Positions 29,173 to 37,414 of a DNA stretch of 40,966 bases are shown in pieces. Location of the stretch: the NCBI GenBank assembly GCA_945935945.1, contig CAMESA010000003.1, positions 1-40,966 of the forward strand, in the 5' to 3' direction. The notes beneath the pieces are model-generated. The model saw only the letters and a program-made list of their open reading frames with translations. It did not search any database and had not been told where the DNA came from. Numbering within the stretch: the stretch's first letter is position 1; each line of letters begins with the position of its first letter. The stretch comes from an uncultured Mollicutes bacterium. GTDB taxonomy: Bacteria; Bacillota_I; Bacilli_A; RFN20; CAG-826. The position numbers and the translations under genes are program-made.

Positions 29173-30366
29173 ATGATACAATTAAATGAAGCAGGATTGT
29201 CAAGAATTTTAAAGCATATAAATGATAACGAAATATGCTTCATATCTGCTTGTAGAGGTGAAAATAGTAATAACCAAAATAATGCAGAAACAAAAAGATT
29301 AGAAACAGATGTCCGTAATTTAGGTTATGGATTTATTCAAGTGATTGGTGGTTATACTGAAAACGCTGGTACTTCATCTGAAAAAGAAGTACACGAATCT
29401 TCTATTGTTGTCATAAACACATCAAAACAAAGAGATTTTGATAAAGAAATGCTATATTTGTGTGGTAAGTATAAACAAGAGTGTATTTTATTAAAATCTA
29501 AAAACTACAAAACTGCTTGGTATGATAAAGATGGAAACAGAGTATCTCCAGTATTAGACAATTTATCTATACACGATTTTGAAAAAGGGTTTAGTAAAAT
29601 ACATTGTCAAAAATTTTCTTTAATTGAGACAAATGTAGACTTTAGTCAAAACGAATCTCCACGCTCTTTATCTAGTGTTGTGTATGGGATGTGGTTAAGA
29701 GAAGCAATGAAGAGAAACGTTTATGATTGGAGAAACTATGATAATGAAGAGACTAAATCAGAAGTTTTAACAGAGAATCCAAATACAATTTTAAAGTCTG
29801 CATTGGTTGGTAAAAATCCTAACGTAGAATCTTTAACTATTATCACTTCTGAAAACCCATTAGGACAAAGATATAGTAGAAAAGATAATAAAGAACGACT
29901 AAACGATTTTAAAGCTCAATTAAAAGCTGGAGGACATCCTTACAAAAATGTAGTTGGTAAGTATGGTAGTAAAGAGCATTCGTTTGTAATATTCAATCTA
30001 TCAAGAGATGCCGCAGAAAACTACGCAAGGGTTTATGAACAAGAATCATTTATTTTTGGTATAAAGAAAGATGATGGAATGGTTTATGAATATTGGGTTA
30101 CAAAAGATGGTGGCACAACTTATGGATTGGCTAAAACAACTGACTTTGTAAGAAATGAAGCACAACTTGAAGATTATTTTTCTAGATTACATAGTTATAA
30201 ATTTAATGTTGGTTTTGATTTTAGTGAGTCTTTAGATGATTCTCTTGTGAAAAAATTAGGGTCTATTCAATCTCCAGAAGACAAGCAGTGGATCAAAGAA
30301 TATGTAAATGGTAATCGTGTTGGTATGTCATCTTATTTACATTATAAAAACTTATACAAAAATTAA
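29173..30366 (+). CDS. Tandem-domain protein of the packaged cluster (DUF3293-like repeats)
   Basis: 397 residues with two similar halves. Half 1: FISACRGENSNNQNNAETKR, LGYGFIQVIGGY, HESSIVVIN, KQECILLKS. Half 2: IITSENPLGQ, LNDFKAQLKAGGHPYKNVVG, KYGSKEHSFVIFNL, EQESFIFGIKK. The pattern resembles DUF3293-type domains (unknown function) and recurs in the neighbours. The N-terminus MIQLNEAGLSRILKHI only loosely resembles the head tag. First gene of the cluster; GAAAAGGATTTTAAT precedes the ATG. Confidence 0.65.
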   Translation: MIQLNEAGLSRILKHINDNEICFISACRGENSNNQNNAETKRLETDVRNLGYGFIQVIGGYTENAGTSSEKEVHESSIVVINTSKQRDFDKEMLYLCGKYKQECILLKSKNYKTAWYDKDGNRVSPVLDNLSIHDFEKGFSKIHCQKFSLIETNVDFSQNESPRSLSSVVYGMWLREAMKRNVYDWRNYDNEETKSEVLTENPNTILKSALVGKNPNVESLTIITSENPLGQRYSRKDNKERLNDFKAQLKAGGHPYKNVVGKYGSKEHSFVIFNLSRDAAENYARVYEQESFIFGIKKDDGMVYEYWVTKDGGTTYGLAKTTDFVRNEAQLEDYFSRLHSYKFNVGFDFSESLDDSLVKKLGSIQSPEDKQWIKEYVNGNRVGMSSYLHYKNLYKN

Positions 30367-30380
30367 GAAAGGATTTTAGT

Positions 30381-31145
30381 ATGACACAATTTAGAGAGAT
30401 TTTTGAAAATGTTTTATTTGATCATAGAGTTTTGACACCGATAAAAGAATGTAGTGGCTACAAACTAGAAAACATTGTAAACTTTTCTAGAAATGGCAAC
30501 ATTGAACCATGTGGAAGCTATTTAACAAAAGGATATGAAATACATGATATAATGTTAAATCGTAATGCTTTTAAACATAATAGTAACTGTGGTTTCTTTT
30601 TGGCAGAAGGTGTACAAGATTCTGAATTTCAATGGGGTCTTAACAATTATGCTGGAGGTATGATTGTTTTTTCCACAAATGTAAATTCTGTATTAAATGA
30701 TAAAAGTTCAATTGTTAAAAAGTTAAAATCAATTTATTACACAACAATAAATAATTTGATGAAGAACAAAAAACTTGCAAACATTTATAAAAGATGGAAT
30801 GCTGAATATGGTGATAAAGAATATCTTGGTGGATATACATTTGGTCATGGATTCAAAGGAAGATATCAAGGGGAAAACGGAGAAATCTTTGATGAATCGT
30901 CTATAACTCTTGAATTTGCTGGAATGTCATCTGAGTTTTTGTTATTATTTGCTACAGAAGTATGTAAAGAGTTTAAACAAGAAACTGCTTTGGTAAAAGA
31001 TTATAACAACGGTAAGATATACTATGCAAATGGAAAAGATATAGATGGTGTAAATCCAGATGAAGTATATTCTAATGCTTCCGTTGAATTACAAAAAACA
31101 AAAAATTTAAATAAAAAGGTAGTTAAAGGAAATGACACATTTTAG
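30381..31145 (+). CDS. Protein with head-targeting tag and the recurring domain
   Basis: 254 residues starting MTQFREIFENVLFD, the shared tag. The body includes GRYQGENGEIFDESSITLEF and KEFKQETALVKDYNNGKIYY, which parallel the 'E-S-x-x-V ... Q-E-x-x-L-x-K' blocks of the proteins at 29173 and 31132. Possibly packaged and ejected with DNA. GAAAGGATTTTAGT precedes the ATG; its end overlaps the next gene. Confidence 0.65.
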   Translation: MTQFREIFENVLFDHRVLTPIKECSGYKLENIVNFSRNGNIEPCGSYLTKGYEIHDIMLNRNAFKHNSNCGFFLAEGVQDSEFQWGLNNYAGGMIVFSTNVNSVLNDKSSIVKKLKSIYYTTINNLMKNKKLANIYKRWNAEYGDKEYLGGYTFGHGFKGRYQGENGEIFDESSITLEFAGMSSEFLLLFATEVCKEFKQETALVKDYNNGKIYYANGKDIDGVNPDEVYSNASVELQKTKNLNKKVVKGNDTF

Positions 31146-31830
31146 AGAGATTGTTGAAAATATTTTAGACGAGGGTGGATTCAAACGTATGAAAAACGTT
31201 TTGAACTCTGATGACTTTGCTAGTTGTTTGATTACAGCTTATAAAAGTTTAGAGGGTATTACTGGTGAAGAAAGACAAAAACTTGTTAAAGAATATGACA
31301 AGAGAAATGAAGAATTGGCTAAAATAATTAGTCACTTAGGATATGGATATAAACCAACACAAGGTGGATTTCGTTACGAGGATGGTGTTTTAGCAAGTGA
31401 ACCTGGCTTTAGAGTAAGTTTTCGTCCTACTACACAAAAAGAAGTTGATATCTTTAAAGATGAAATGATTAAACTAGGCGTGAAGTTTGAACAATGGTCT
31501 ATTCTTTTAAAGTTACCACATCAGAAACCTGCTTACATATTTACAAACGAAGAAAAAGGTATTGGTAATTTGGATATGGAATTTAATTCGATGAACGATA
31601 CAAATCCAAAAGATTTTAAATATGGGTATACTCAAACAAGAAGAGACCATAGAAAACACAACGATGATAAGTGCTTTGAATATGGTGAATCTTTGGATAA
31701 GTTTTTTGAAATGACGGAAGAAGAGATGAAAATTGTTAAATGTAAACCATATTCGTGTTATCATAATACAGTAAGAGGAATAGAAAGACAAAGACTTGGT
31801 CTAAAAGGGGACCCGAATAAATTGGATTAA
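31132..31830 (+). CDS. Protein with head-targeting tag and the recurring domain
   Basis: 232 residues starting MTHFREIVENILDE, followed by GG, an excellent L-x-E|G prohead-protease site at residues 12-14. The body has LITAYKSLEGITGEERQKLV, ELAKIISHLGYGYKPTQGGF and a later EQWSILLKL, the same domain order as the two upstream proteins. Overlaps the upstream gene by 14 bases. Function unknown; likely packaged. Confidence 0.68.
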   Translation: MTHFREIVENILDEGGFKRMKNVLNSDDFASCLITAYKSLEGITGEERQKLVKEYDKRNEELAKIISHLGYGYKPTQGGFRYEDGVLASEPGFRVSFRPTTQKEVDIFKDEMIKLGVKFEQWSILLKLPHQKPAYIFTNEEKGIGNLDMEFNSMNDTNPKDFKYGYTQTRRDHRKHNDDKCFEYGESLDKFFEMTEEEMKIVKCKPYSCYHNTVRGIERQRLGLKGDPNKLD

Positions 31831-31834
31831 ATAA

Positions 31835-33823
31835 ATGAGTAATTATAGAAAAATAGTATCAAAAATAATAACGGAAGCAAATTCTTTTTGGGCCGATTCT
31901 GGTTTAGTAGAAGCAAATTATGCACCTTTATATAATTTTCAGAATGGTAGACCTGTAACTGTAGAAGCTTACCATATGACACCTCATACCTTTACAAAAT
32001 TTAGAATTGGAGAAGTAAATGCGTGGGGAAGAGGTGTATATTTAACAAACAAACCAGAAGATTGCTCATTTAATCCAGAAACTATAAAAGATTGGAATAA
32101 AATGCGATTACTTGCAACGTTTTTTAAACCTTTTGTGTATGAGGATGAAATAGGGGATGAGTTTAGAAACTGGCTATGGTCTGAAATTCAAAACATTGTT
32201 AATGAAAACACAATGCGAAATAATGAAAAAATAGCAGATTCAAAATATAGCTTCGAAAGTTCATATATGGATGTTTATTATAGACTATTGTTTAAAAATG
32301 CTATGGGAACAGCTTTTAAGAATCAGAGTTCTTTAAATGTTATAAATACAATAAAACATTATGATGATTTATATAAATTAAATGTATACAGCAAGTTAGG
32401 TTTAGATGGTATGATACTTCCATTCGGTAAAACTGGAATGGCAGATCAAAAGAACGAAAATACTGTTTGGTATGTATGCTATAAACCTAATCAAATTAAA
32501 TCATATGAAGGAAACAATGGGAATTATGATCTAAATTCTGATGATATAAACGAATCACAAGAATTAACAGAACGTATTTTACCAGAAATTCCAGATGACA
32601 AATATGCAGAATTGTTAAAAGACACATCTTCAAACGGTAAAGCTAATGCATATACAAAGTTTTTCGGTAACTATTTGTTAAAAAACAGATTACACAAAGA
32701 TGAAGATATCGCTGGCCTTACTAAGCGTCATAATGCTTTATATCAAGCAGGATTAGTAAAACCAATAAGTGATTATGTTAATATCTTTGAACTAATTCAC
32801 GATTTAGATGATAAAAGTGATTACAAAACAAATTCGGAAAAAGACAAAGAATCTAGAACAAAAGCAAAAGTTATTGGTAATGTAAGTGGTTTTAATTTAT
32901 ATCAAATTACTTCTTATGATGCGTCTAAAAAATATGGTGCTGGAACAAGATGGTGTACTACCGCATCTACTACACGTCATTACTTTGATAACTATAAGAC
33001 TAAATCAAGTGATACAGGTTGGAGAAAACTTATCTACGCTATAAATGAAAAAGATAACAAATATGCATTGGTTGTAACTCGTTCTGTAGATAAAACTTGG
33101 TTTAGATCAACAATTGAAGTATACAATGCCAGTGATAAAATTGTTGGTTCATATTCATTACAAGGTATTGGTGATTTTGATTATAAAACTGATAAACTTT
33201 CTGTAAAATATGATGATGTGTTTAACTATTACAGTGTGTATGATGATAAAGAATTAGTGGATCAGTTTATGCAATGGAGTATTGATAAATATAAATTAAC
33301 TAAAGATTATATGGAAAAAGAATTTTATAAACAATATCCTTTTATGTTTACAGCAAACGAATCAGTAGATGGCTCTTTTTATGAGTATTCGAATACAAAT
33401 GATAAAGCGTTAGGAATATGTGGATTAAATAGGCAAGCTGCAAAAGGTGATTCGTATACAATGATTATCGACATGCCACCACAAGAATTTCTTAATCTTA
33501 GTGCGCAACGTTTTGATCACACATCAGTAGCTTGGTTCAAAAATCAAATTGAAAAGGGTGTTCCAATGGCTATGCCTTTCCTTGAGATTGAAATAGAGGA
33601 CCCTAAGAAGAAAATAGCAAGAGTGTATGGACATGAGGGTAGACATAGATCAGCCGCTGTTGCCGAATTAGGTTATACAAATGCTCAATGTATTTTGTTT
33701 ATTCGTGATTTTGTTCGTAATGGATACAAAAGAGAAGATTTGGTTGGATGGACATTAATGGGTCAAAAATCACATGCTGGAAACCCTAATACTCATGAAA
33801 ATAATTCGTTTATAATTAAATAG
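31835..33823 (+). CDS. Large packaged multidomain protein with ART-like domain
   Basis: 662 residues. Tag MSNYRKIVSKIITE, followed by A (I-T-E|A, the T4-type cut). Then an ART-PolyVal-like domain, about 30-230: VTVEAYHMTPHTFTKF (YHMT in place of YHGT), AWGRGVYLTNKPEDC, LGLDGMIL and QIKSYEGNNGNYD. A middle domain has YGAGTRWCTTA near 366-376. The C-terminal domain has MPFLEIEIEDP and YGHEGRHRSAAVAELG near 595-613, a conserved phage motif. Comparable in role to T4 Alt, which is packaged and ADP-ribosylates host RNA polymerase; the target here is unknown. Confidence 0.68.
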   Translation: MSNYRKIVSKIITEANSFWADSGLVEANYAPLYNFQNGRPVTVEAYHMTPHTFTKFRIGEVNAWGRGVYLTNKPEDCSFNPETIKDWNKMRLLATFFKPFVYEDEIGDEFRNWLWSEIQNIVNENTMRNNEKIADSKYSFESSYMDVYYRLLFKNAMGTAFKNQSSLNVINTIKHYDDLYKLNVYSKLGLDGMILPFGKTGMADQKNENTVWYVCYKPNQIKSYEGNNGNYDLNSDDINESQELTERILPEIPDDKYAELLKDTSSNGKANAYTKFFGNYLLKNRLHKDEDIAGLTKRHNALYQAGLVKPISDYVNIFELIHDLDDKSDYKTNSEKDKESRTKAKVIGNVSGFNLYQITSYDASKKYGAGTRWCTTASTTRHYFDNYKTKSSDTGWRKLIYAINEKDNKYALVVTRSVDKTWFRSTIEVYNASDKIVGSYSLQGIGDFDYKTDKLSVKYDDVFNYYSVYDDKELVDQFMQWSIDKYKLTKDYMEKEFYKQYPFMFTANESVDGSFYEYSNTNDKALGICGLNRQAAKGDSYTMIIDMPPQEFLNLSAQRFDHTSVAWFKNQIEKGVPMAMPFLEIEIEDPKKKIARVYGHEGRHRSAAVAELGYTNAQCILFIRDFVRNGYKREDLVGWTLMGQKSHAGNPNTHENNSFIIK

Positions 33824-33869
33824 TTCTATATATCAGAAACGTTTCAAACTATAGCAAAAGGTATATATA

Positions 33870-34406
33870 ATGACACAATTACAAAATGAAATAATGAAAT
33901 TGTTAGATGAATCTAAGTTAGAAAAGAATCAAGAACAATTGGATGAAGCATCTTTTGAAGATATTGCTAAAGCTGCTGGTGAAATTAATCCAGAATCCAT
34001 TAAGAACGGTATTTCTCAACCGTCTGTTAAATTTGCTGAACATTGTAAACAAGCAGCAGAAGCAATTGATAACGCATTAAAAGCATTAAAGTCTGCAGAC
34101 AGTGCTTATAAGTTTAATAAGAATAGTGTTTTCCCTGCTAATGCTAAAGATAATATGTTGAAGAAAATGAAAAGAAAATTCAACGACATGAAAGATAGAA
34201 GTGACAGCAAAGAAAATGTTCTGAATGCGTTAAAAAGTGCATCTAGAATGATGGCTCAAGCTCAAGATGATGTTACACAAGCAAGAATGATCTATAATAA
34301 ATTAAACAAAGAATTGAAGAAATTGTATAACTCAGTAGAAGCTGTACAAAAAATGGTAGATTCTAAAACTTCTTGGTTTGGTCGTACATTTAAGTTCTGG
34401 AAATAA
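33870..34406 (+). CDS. Helical internal-head-type protein
   Basis: 178 residues starting MTQLQNEIMKLLDE, then S (L-D-E|S, a possible prohead cut). The rest is almost wholly helical with long charged heptads (AIDNALKALKSADSAYKF, DDVTQARMIYNKLNKELKKL) and an aromatic, basic end (SWFGRTFKFWK). Lys-rich helical proteins with this tag resemble internal head proteins of T4-like phages. It closes the packaged cluster and is followed by a terminator. Confidence 0.65.
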   Translation: MTQLQNEIMKLLDESKLEKNQEQLDEASFEDIAKAAGEINPESIKNGISQPSVKFAEHCKQAAEAIDNALKALKSADSAYKFNKNSVFPANAKDNMLKKMKRKFNDMKDRSDSKENVLNALKSASRMMAQAQDDVTQARMIYNKLNKELKKLYNSVEAVQKMVDSKTSWFGRTFKFWK

Positions 34407-34430
34407 AAATATAACAAAATACATAAGAGA

Positions 34431-34464
34431 AGCGGTATGAACATAAAGTTTGTACCGCTTTTTT
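34431..34464 (+). terminator. Intrinsic terminator
   Basis: AGCGGTA (34431-34437) pairs with TACCGCT (34453-34459), followed by a T-run. Ends the packaged-protein cluster. Confidence 0.9.
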
Positions 34465-34487
34465 GTTACGATTAGTTTATTTTTGAC

Positions 34488-34516
34488 TTTACTTTTTATA
34501 ATTTTTGGTATATAAT
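34488..34516 (+). promoter_or_regulatory. Promoter
   Basis: TTTACT (34488-34493), 17 bp, TATAAT (34511-34516), with TTTTTGAC upstream. Drives the operon from 34550. Confidence 0.85.
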
Positions 34517-34549
34517 GTAAGTATAAGATGAATAAAAAGGAGGAATATT

Positions 34550-34897
34550 ATGTTTAATTTTATCAAGTCATATATAGAAGACTACAAAACATATAAAATC
34601 GAGAAAGCACAAGATGACTTAATGTTAGAAGAATCTTTAGCTAAGCATAGAGCAGATATGGAAAAAAGAACTGCTAGACGTGAAGCTGAGGATGAGAAGA
34701 AATTAAAAGAAAATATTGTTTATAATAAAGAATCTAATTGTTATACGTTTAGTGTGACCGTAGAACACAATGGGATTCAAAAAACATTCTCTTGTGAAAA
34801 TCGATCTGAACAATCTTGTAGAAACATAGCAAGTTGTGTATTGGCAAAAGCACATATGTATGAATTGTTTGGAGCATGTGGCTACCAAGAATTTTAA
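34550..34897 (+). CDS. Hypothetical protein with N-terminal coiled coil
   Basis: 115 residues. A charged helix (residues 15-60, EESLAKHRADMEKRTARREA) is followed by a β-rich end (CYTFSVTVEHNGIQKTFSC). AAAGGAGGAATATT precedes the ATG, giving strong 16S complementarity. First gene of its operon. Unknown function. Confidence 0.68.
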   Translation: MFNFIKSYIEDYKTYKIEKAQDDLMLEESLAKHRADMEKRTARREAEDEKKLKENIVYNKESNCYTFSVTVEHNGIQKTFSCENRSEQSCRNIASCVLAKAHMYELFGACGYQEF

Positions 34898-34909
34898 TGG
34901 AGAAAACAA

Positions 34910-35332
34910 ATGAAAATAGAAAATAAACGGTTAAATGAAAGAATTCTGAACTTCAATGAATCTGTAAAAAGAAGAAATGAAGTAGCAGAATATTATTTTG
35001 AACATGGGATACAAAAGACCATGGAACACTTTGGATTAACGAAACAAGGTATTTATAGTGATGTAAGAGCATATAAAAAATTTATTGGTGCATATAATCT
35101 TATTTCAAACGTAACAACAAAAAAGGATTTTTCGAGCATAAACGCTAGAGAAATAGTACCTTTGTTTAATAACCCTAAAGTTGGTAAATTTTTTGAAGAG
35201 GACTGTAGGCTTGGTGATTTAGATTTTAGCAATAAAATTGAAATGCGACATAAAGTAACTGGGTTAAGATCTTTTGCACAACTTGAAGAATTTATAAAAC
35301 AATATGCTGATTTGATAGAGAGTGCGTTTTAA
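34910..35332 (+). CDS. HTH protein
   Basis: 140 residues. EVAEYYFEHGIQKTMEHFGL, then TKQGIYSDVRAYKKF has the shape of a helix-turn-helix of the sigma/transposase type. Possibly a transcription regulator. TGGAGAAAACAA precedes the ATG; ATGA overlap with the next gene. Confidence 0.65.
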   Translation: MKIENKRLNERILNFNESVKRRNEVAEYYFEHGIQKTMEHFGLTKQGIYSDVRAYKKFIGAYNLISNVTTKKDFSSINAREIVPLFNNPKVGKFFEEDCRLGDLDFSNKIEMRHKVTGLRSFAQLEEFIKQYADLIESAF

Positions 35333-35979
35333 TGAGTAATGAATGTAAAGATTGGTTAGCAGATACGATGATACAAAGTGCTTTAGCTATAGCATCTCTT
35401 TACCATCGCAATCAAAAAAGAAAATACACTGGAGAACCATATATTGAACATCCGAAATTAGTAGCTAAAATTATCACAGATTATATGGAAGCTTGTGATG
35501 ATATTCCTTTGTTTGCATTCGATCCAATGGACTATTCAGTAATCCAATCTGCAGCTTTGTTACATGATACGATTGAGGATACAAATGCTACATATGAAGA
35601 AATACAAAAGGTGTTTGGAAAAAGTGTATGTGATTTAGTATATTTTTTAACAGATGATTTGACGCCAAAAGATGGTAATAGAAAACTCAGAAAAGAAAAA
35701 TATCTAGAAAAACTGTTAGACTCACCATATGAAGCAAAATGCTTAAAGATAGCAGATGTATTGGCAAATGTTAGAAATCTAGCAGAAGTAGTTCCAGCAG
35801 AAGATAAAGGTTTTGCTATAAAATATGTTGGTGAAAAACAACAGATGGTTGAAGCTTTCAAAACGTTAAAAGAGCGTAAGAAAAGAGACAAACGTTATTA
35901 TTGGTATAAAATATTTTCTAAAATGTTAAATGATTTAGAAATTGAGTTAAAAGAAGTACGTAATAAACTGGAACATTAA
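35332..35979 (+). CDS. RelA/SpoT-type HD hydrolase (small alarmone hydrolase-like)
   Basis: 215 residues. The HD order of (p)ppGpp hydrolases is complete: YHRNQKRKYTGEPYIEHP (H25 and H40), ALLHDTIEDT (HD 78-79, catalytic ED 82-83) and KIADVLANVRNL (D142). There is no synthetase or regulatory domain, so it is close in size to small alarmone hydrolases. It could cut (p)ppGpp and lower the host stringent or defence response, or act on a related nucleotide. The start overlaps the HTH gene's stop. Confidence 0.85.
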   Translation: MSNECKDWLADTMIQSALAIASLYHRNQKRKYTGEPYIEHPKLVAKIITDYMEACDDIPLFAFDPMDYSVIQSAALLHDTIEDTNATYEEIQKVFGKSVCDLVYFLTDDLTPKDGNRKLRKEKYLEKLLDSPYEAKCLKIADVLANVRNLAEVVPAEDKGFAIKYVGEKQQMVEAFKTLKERKKRDKRYYWYKIFSKMLNDLEIELKEVRNKLEH

Positions 35980-35980
35980 T

Positions 35981-36346
35981 ATGAAAATAAAAGACTTAAA
36001 AGAACGTGGATTTTATAAAGCTATTGATAATGATAATTTTATAATTGAGGTGTTGAATTTATCTGATTTAACAGAAGCTTTGGATATAACAGAAGAGGAT
36101 TATGAAAAGAAGAAAGATTCATTATTCGTAGATGTTTGGTATCATGATCCAGAATTTCCATATAGACATCCAGAAGGCGTGTATCAAAGTAATGGGAATG
36201 TATATGAATTAACTACTATACCTGAAATATTTGAGAATATGGAATTTATGGAAGATATGAATTATGAACACGAATTTTATGGCGAAAATAATATGGTTAT
36301 GAAAAGATATAAACCAGAGATAAAAGAGAAACACATTTTAAATTGA
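35981..36346 (+). CDS. Acidic hypothetical protein
   Basis: 121 residues, acidic, starting MKIKDLKERGFYKAIDNDNF; the middle is Tyr/Pro rich (YHDPEFPYRHPEGVYQ). It starts one base after the HD hydrolase stop, with only a weak upstream site, so coupling is likely. Unknown function. Confidence 0.62.
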   Translation: MKIKDLKERGFYKAIDNDNFIIEVLNLSDLTEALDITEEDYEKKKDSLFVDVWYHDPEFPYRHPEGVYQSNGNVYELTTIPEIFENMEFMEDMNYEHEFYGENNMVMKRYKPEIKEKHILN

Positions 36347-36357
36347 AAGGGATCATC

Positions 36358-36603
36358 ATGTTTAAGAAAGGACAATTTGTTAGAAACATAGACAATGATC
36401 GTATATTCAAAGTAATCAAAATTACTCATGATTTAGGAAATAACCGAATTTATATCTTACGACCAAAAGGAAAGAGAAACAATTTAGATGACATTGAAGA
36501 ACGATTAGAATGTGCTTATGAAACATATGAACCTGTAAAAAAGAAAAAAGATGTTATTGAGACTATTCGAACACTTGCAGATGCTTTTATAGATTCAATT
36601 TAA
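36358..36603 (+). CDS. Small SH3-like hypothetical protein
   Basis: 81 residues from MFKKGQFVRNIDNDRIFKVI. The ATG at 36358 follows GAAAGGGATCATC; the longer TTG-start frame contains that site. The 'K-G-x-x-V-x-x-x-x-x-x-x-F-x-V' opening is that of small SH3/KOW-like barrels and recurs in the next two β-proteins. C-terminal helix (VIETIRTLADAFIDSI). Confidence 0.6.
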   Translation: MFKKGQFVRNIDNDRIFKVIKITHDLGNNRIYILRPKGKRNNLDDIEERLECAYETYEPVKKKKDVIETIRTLADAFIDSI

Positions 36604-36613
36604 GGAAATTAAA

Positions 36614-36847
36614 ATGAAAAAATTACAAGTTGGTTCAGTTACTAAAGATGAAAAAGGGAGAGTGTTTGTTATCACGGAATTGTCTCCGAACGCAACATCC
36701 TACTCTAGAATTTATCCTAATGGAGCAGTTTCATCAGGAATGGGCGTTTATGGATTTGAAGTTGTGAAAAACTACAGTACGTGGCAAGAAGCTGTACAAG
36801 ATGAATATTTCAAGTCAAAACAAAAAGAATCTAATAACTATTTTTGA
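36614..36847 (+). CDS. Small SH3-like hypothetical protein
   Basis: 77 residues starting MKKLQVGSVTKDEKGRVFVI, the same 'V-G-x-V ... F-V-I' β-barrel-like opening as its upstream neighbour. TTTAAGGAAATTAAA precedes the ATG. The C-terminus is helical and basic. Unknown role. Confidence 0.6.
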   Translation: MKKLQVGSVTKDEKGRVFVITELSPNATSYSRIYPNGAVSSGMGVYGFEVVKNYSTWQEAVQDEYFKSKQKESNNYF

Positions 36848-36855
36848 GGTTAGAA

Positions 36856-37038
36856 ATGGCATACAAATTAACAGAAGACGATAAACAAACAATAATGGAT
36901 AAGATTTCAGATATTCACGATGTAATAAGAGAGATGAAAGAACGTTTAGGAGAATTATACGATGATCTTGGTGAAATATGTGATGTTGTTAAATGTTCAA
37001 AAGAAATAAAGGAAGAAAACTATGAAAAAAGAACCTAA
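36856..37038 (+). CDS. Small coiled-coil protein
   Basis: 60 residues from MAYKLTEDDKQTIMDKISDI, a single amphipathic helix pair (VIREMKERLGELYDDLGEIC). The ATG at 36856 follows TGAGGTTAGAA; the longer frame starts inside the previous gene. Overlaps the next gene by 17 bases. Confidence 0.6.
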   Translation: MAYKLTEDDKQTIMDKISDIHDVIREMKERLGELYDDLGEICDVVKCSKEIKEENYEKRT

Positions 37039-37414
37039 GGTTGGTGAAATTTGGAAGAATGTAGATGGTGAATTGTGTATAATTGTTAATATACGAAAGA
37101 ATAAACTATCTGGCATAAAAGATCCATATGTTACATATAAGATAATTGAACATTCTTTTTCTTCTGGTTTTAACACAATGGAAGCTAATAGAAATGATTT
37201 GGTTAAGTACATTGGTAAGAGTTTAATAGGTGATCCACATTTATTATTTGAAACTAAAAAGAAAACAGATGATGTTAAAAAATTAAAAGAATTGTTATAT
37301 AAAGCAAAGGTTAATCTGAATGTATATATGTCTAACATTCCAGATATACGTCCTAATGCAAGAGAAATTATGCTATTGATAAACAAAATTGATGATATTT
37401 TGGAGAAGAAATAA
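37022..37414 (+). CDS. Hypothetical protein, SH3-like start and helical end
   Basis: 130 residues. KVGEIWKNVDGELCIIVNIR is the third small β-barrel-like opening in this operon. The second half is helical (KKLKELLYKAKVNLNVYM). AAAGGAAGAAAACT precedes the ATG. Unknown function. Confidence 0.6.
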   Translation: MKKEPKVGEIWKNVDGELCIIVNIRKNKLSGIKDPYVTYKIIEHSFSSGFNTMEANRNDLVKYIGKSLIGDPHLLFETKKKTDDVKKLKELLYKAKVNLNVYMSNIPDIRPNAREIMLLINKIDDILEKK

